Origin: Desulfobulbus sp.
GTDB lineage: Bacteria > Desulfobacterota > Desulfobulbia > Desulfobulbales > Desulfobulbaceae
DNA length: 8,410 nt
Assembly (NCBI GenBank): GCA_030602145.1
Contig: JAUWAH010000079.1
Location: 1-8,410 of the forward strand
Direction of reading: 5' to 3'
The notes below the pieces were generated by a model. It ran no database searches. It saw only the letters and a program-made list of their open reading frames with translations, and was not told where the DNA came from. Made by a program: the position numbers and the translations under genes. This document shows, piece after piece, positions 6,222 through 8,410 of the stretch; position 1 is the stretch's first letter; each line of letters begins with the position of its first letter.

Positions 6222-6680
6222 TTGGAGCTGGAAAAAAACCTCATCGATGCCACCCTGGAGGTGTTTGCCTCCATGATTTTTATCGATATCGTCCCTGAAT
6301 CACCTGCCGACCATCCGGGCGACGAGCCGGATGCCAATGTGTTCAGTCTCATTGGCCTGGCCGGCGATCTCAAGGGTATTCTGACCATTCAATGTCCCGC
6401 CGAGGTGGCCCTGGGGGTGACCGGAGCCATGCTGGGCATGGAGGTGACCGAACTTGGAGAGGACGTCAAGGATGCCATCGGTGAAATCACCAATATGGTC
6501 GCCGGCGGATTGAAGGTCGCTCTGGCCGATGCCGGCCGGAAGATCGAACTGGCCATTCCCTCCACCGTCATCGGCAAATCAATTCGCACCAGCGGCCTTT
6601 CCGGGGCTACCAGGGCTTCGGTCCGCTTCGCCAGTCCCCTCGGTCGGTTTGCGGTTGAACTCCGCTTCGTCCTCTCTTGA
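6222..6680 (+). CDS. Second CheX-like CheY-P phosphatase (TTG start)
   Basis: A 152-residue paralogue of the preceding protein. The catalytic helix DAIGEITNMVAGGLK carries E88 and N91. Across the 27 residues that span GMEVTELGED and this helix, 18 are identical to the upstream copy, so the pair looks like an old tandem duplication. No ATG or GTG lies in frame near the natural N-terminus. TTG at 6222 has GGAG at 6210-6213 with an 8-base spacer and begins the same first helix as the paralogue (ELEKNLIDATLEVF), so it is the preferred start; an in-frame ATG at 6072 lies deep inside the upstream gene and would add 50 non-homologous residues. The N-terminal third differs from its paralogue by an acidic, Pro-rich segment at about residues 24-38. 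It may act on the same or another CheY. Confidence 0.78.
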   Translation: MELEKNLIDATLEVFASMIFIDIVPESPADHPGDEPDANVFSLIGLAGDLKGILTIQCPAEVALGVTGAMLGMEVTELGEDVKDAIGEITNMVAGGLKVALADAGRKIELAIPSTVIGKSIRTSGLSGATRASVRFASPLGRFAVELRFVLS

Positions 6681-6689
6681 CCTTTCGGG

Positions 6690-6717
6690 TAAAGTTGCCG
6701 GCCATTGGTGCCGAAAA
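6690..6717 (+). promoter_or_regulatory. Weak sigma-28 (FliA) promoter candidate
   Basis: TAAAGTTG at 6690-6697 and GCCGAAAA at 6710-6717 resemble the FliA consensus TAAAGTTT and GCCGATAA, each with one mismatch. The distance is one base longer than the usual spacing (16 instead of 15 bases between TAAA and GCCG). It lies just upstream of a better sigma-54 match, so the two compete as explanations for transcription of the gene at 6881. Confidence 0.27.
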
Positions 6718-6725
6718 AGATGTAC

Positions 6726-6742
6726 TTGGTGCAGCCCTTGCA
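6726..6742 (+). promoter_or_regulatory. Sigma-54 (-24/-12) promoter candidate for the double CheX-like gene
   Basis: The sequence TTGGTGCAGCCCTTGCA has TTGG at -24 and a perfect TTGCA at -12 with exact GG-N10-GC spacing (GG 6728-6729, GC 6740-6741). Departures from consensus are confined to three positions of the -24 block. The predicted start is near 6753, leaving a leader of about 128 bases. It is independent of, and opposite in direction to, the sigma-54 candidate ahead of the rod operon; two well-spaced matches in flagellar intergenic DNA support each other. Confidence 0.55.
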
Positions 6743-6753
6743 TATTTTCTGCG

Positions 6754-6774
6754 ACCGGCCGTTGGCGGCCCGGT
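6754..6774 (+). other. Strong hairpin at the predicted 5' end of the transcript
   Basis: ACCGGCCG (6754-6761) pairs with CGGCCCGGT (6766-6774) around a TTGG loop, an 8-pair GC-rich stem with one bulged C. It begins one base after the start predicted from the sigma-54 candidate, a position where stems often protect messenger RNA from decay. No U-run follows, so it is unlikely to be a terminator for the upstream gene. The rest of 6775-6880 shows nothing else except a 7-codon ATG-to-TGA reading frame at 6815-6838 without a ribosome site. Confidence 0.4.
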
Positions 6775-6880
6775 GGGCACGGCTGCCTCCTTGTCGTTCG
6801 TGCAGTCGCGGGTAATGCCTACGTTCGGTTGCCCGTGAGGACGATTATCTTTTTCCGAACCCTTTCTCCTTAAACAAGCG

Positions 6881-8410
6881 ATGAAAGCCAGAGAACGTTT
6901 CGATAAACTGCTGCACGCCTGTCGGGTCAGAATTCAGGAGGAGGTGTCGGCACTGGTCGGCAAACCTTTTGTGATGGGCGAGCCGGTTTTTCGACAGGCA
7001 AGCAAGGAGGAACTGTTCGCCGAAGCAGGTTTCAAGGAGGTTCTGGCCCATATCCGCCTGGAAGGGGAAATCCAGGGGGCCGGTTGTCTGCTGGTCGGGA
7101 TCAGGGATGCCATCCAGATCGGCGGCACCTTGATCATGTTGCCGGAATCGGAACTGGACAACGTGGTGGCGAGCCAGGAGTACTCGGAAGAACTACAGGA
7201 CTCCTACGGCGAAGTGGCAAACATCATCTGCGGCGCGGCCACGGTGACCTTCGAGGAACAGTATCCAAAGAATGTTCGCCTGGTCAGGATGGAGCAGGAG
7301 GTTCTTGTTCCTGCCAAGGTAGTGGTCGAATCCGACCAGCCGATCGCCGACGTTCCCTACTATATCATGACCGCACCCATGCAGCTCGATGGCCGGGAGC
7401 TGGGCAGCCTGCGCTTGATTTTGCCCGCCGAGCCCTTCGGCCTAGTGGCGGAGGCAGCCAAGGAGCAACCGGGACAGGCTCCGGCGGCTCAGGGGGCCGC
7501 GGATGCGGCCGCCGGCACGGTTGCCGAGCAGGTTGTCGGCGAAGAAACCGGTAGGATTGAAAGGCAGGCAGCGGCTGATGGGCAGGTGGACCCAGCCGGT
7601 GTTTTAAGTCGGCCGAGCGGGGAAGGGGCAGCGGGCCGCTCCGAGGGGCCGGCTGTGCGTAAACGCGATGTCGGCAAGCACAGGAAGCGGGTTGACGAGC
7701 TGTTGAAAAACAGCATGACCAGGATGGCCGAGGAGGTGAGTGCCCTGCTTGGCGGCACCCTGCAGGTCACCTTGCTGGAGAACCTGGCCGTGACCAAGGA
7801 GACGTTCCTTGAACAGGCCGGCGGCAAGCAGATCATGACCCGCATGGATATCCGCGGTGGCGGAGGCGGGAACGGTTACCTGTTCGTCGAGGTCAAATCA
7901 GCCGTCTATCTGGGCGGATGCCTGATCATGCTGCCCGAGGGAGAGTTGGAGGAGACGGTCAGGAACGAAGATCTCGGCGATGACGCCCGCGATGCTTACG
8001 GTGAGGTGACCAATATCATCGCCGGTGCCTTCACGGCTGTGTTCGAGGAACAGTATGCGGCCAAGCTGGGGTTTGTCAAAGTATCGATGGAGCCGGTGGC
8101 GCCGATGAAGGTCGATGCCGATTCGGACGAGGTCTTCGACAACCGACCCTACTATCTCTCTCTGGGCCGGATGCAGTACAATGGCCGCGACCTGGGCCGG
8201 ATGCAACTGCTCATTCCGGCGGAAGACCTGGAACTGGAAGCCCTGCTGCTCGTAGAGGCCGAAACCGATCAAGCGGCAGAAGAAGAACCTGTGGCAACCG
8301 CGACCGCCGGCAGCAAAACCCTTGCCCCTGTACAACCGGTCAAGAGACAGGAAGACTCCTCGGAGCCGCCCGATATCCTCGTGTATACCGACGATGACGA
8401 CGAGGCCGAC
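6881..8410 (+). CDS. Tandem CheC/CheX-like two-domain protein (partial, open at right edge)
   Basis: The frame from ATG 6881 stays open for 510 codons to the last base, so the C-terminus is missing. Two homologous domains occupy residues about 7-190 and 271-455. Each has a phosphatase-type helix, DSYGEVANIICGA (E111, N114) and DAYGEVTNIIAGAF (E375, N378), and shared segments GGTLIMLPESEL/GGCLIMLPEGEL, TFEEQY/VFEEQY and VPYYIM/RPYYLS. Every matched pair is exactly 264 residues apart, so the copies align without gaps. Linkers at about 190-265 and 460-497 are Ala/Gln/Pro/Glu-rich. The visible end (DILVYTDDDDEAD) has the look of a first beta strand and acidic pocket of a receiver domain, but this is only a guess. 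The ATG has no clear Shine-Dalgarno; a stop at 6836-6838 and lack of other start codons make it the most upstream choice. A role in CheY-P dephosphorylation or as a motor-associated scaffold is inferred. Confidence 0.8.
   Translation, partial: MKARERFDKLLHACRVRIQEEVSALVGKPFVMGEPVFRQASKEELFAEAGFKEVLAHIRLEGEIQGAGCLLVGIRDAIQIGGTLIMLPESELDNVVASQEYSEELQDSYGEVANIICGAATVTFEEQYPKNVRLVRMEQEVLVPAKVVVESDQPIADVPYYIMTAPMQLDGRELGSLRLILPAEPFGLVAEAAKEQPGQAPAAQGAADAAAGTVAEQVVGEETGRIERQAAADGQVDPAGVLSRPSGEGAAGRSEGPAVRKRDVGKHRKRVDELLKNSMTRMAEEVSALLGGTLQVTLLENLAVTKETFLEQAGGKQIMTRMDIRGGGGGNGYLFVEVKSAVYLGGCLIMLPEGELEETVRNEDLGDDARDAYGEVTNIIAGAFTAVFEEQYAAKLGFVKVSMEPVAPMKVDADSDEVFDNRPYYLSLGRMQYNGRDLGRMQLLIPAEDLELEALLLVEAETDQAAEEEPVATATAGSKTLAPVQPVKRQEDSSEPPDILVYTDDDDEAD

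Noticed and set aside
6815..6838. Seven-codon leader frame (ATG to TGA) before the double CheX-like gene
   Set aside because: No ribosome-binding site and no attenuator structure or repeated regulatory codons.
1..8410. CRISPR array, tRNA, rRNA, insertion sequence or prophage elements
   Set aside because: No regularly spaced repeats, no tRNA-like cloverleaf, no transposase or terminal inverted repeats were seen; the window is filled with flagellar and chemotaxis-type coding sequence.

Overview
The window reads as part of a flagellar/chemotaxis region of a GC-rich, motile Gram-negative bacterium. The mix of genes (axial rod genes behind a sigma-54-type promoter, an orphan CheY next to several CheX-like phosphatases, a CheA relative carrying GspE-N-like linker repeats) resembles sulfate- or metal-reducing Desulfobacterota, perhaps the Desulfobulbales. 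That placement is inference from gene style, not from a marker gene.

Left half, minus strand (3113 down to 1): a gene for a secreted AMIN-like plus TPR-repeat protein, then flgB, then flgC, which runs off the left edge. The gaps are 45 and 41 bases, so the three probably form one transcript. A good sigma-54 (-24/-12) promoter match on the minus strand at 3186-3201 lies just ahead of the first gene. FlgB and FlgC are proximal rod subunits; the TPR protein is probably a periplasmic partner of envelope or rod assembly.

Middle (3114-3417): a divergent intergenic region holding the minus-strand promoter and several short inverted repeats that form the leader of the rightward genes.

Right half, plus strand: (1) a CheA-like protein (3418-5112) with two HPt-like helical domains in which both expected phospho-histidines are Arg, two GspE-N-like repeats, a CheA-type ATPase domain and no CheW-like domain; (2) an orphan single-domain CheY (5273-5644); (3) two tandem paralogous CheX-like CheY-P phosphatases (5705-6172 and 6222-6680, the second with a probable TTG start); (4) after 200 bases carrying a strong sigma-54 promoter candidate, a long gene (6881 to the right edge) with two ungapped copies of a CheC/CheX-like domain joined by Ala/Pro/Glu-rich linkers.

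Taken together, the rightward genes supply one receiver (CheY), up to four domains with the E-x-x-N phosphatase signature, and a kinase-like protein that seems unable to carry phosphate on its HPt domains. No CheW, CheR, CheB or chemoreceptor is in view. I infer an accessory module that sets the level of CheY-P or otherwise tunes flagellar output, rather than a complete chemosensory pathway.
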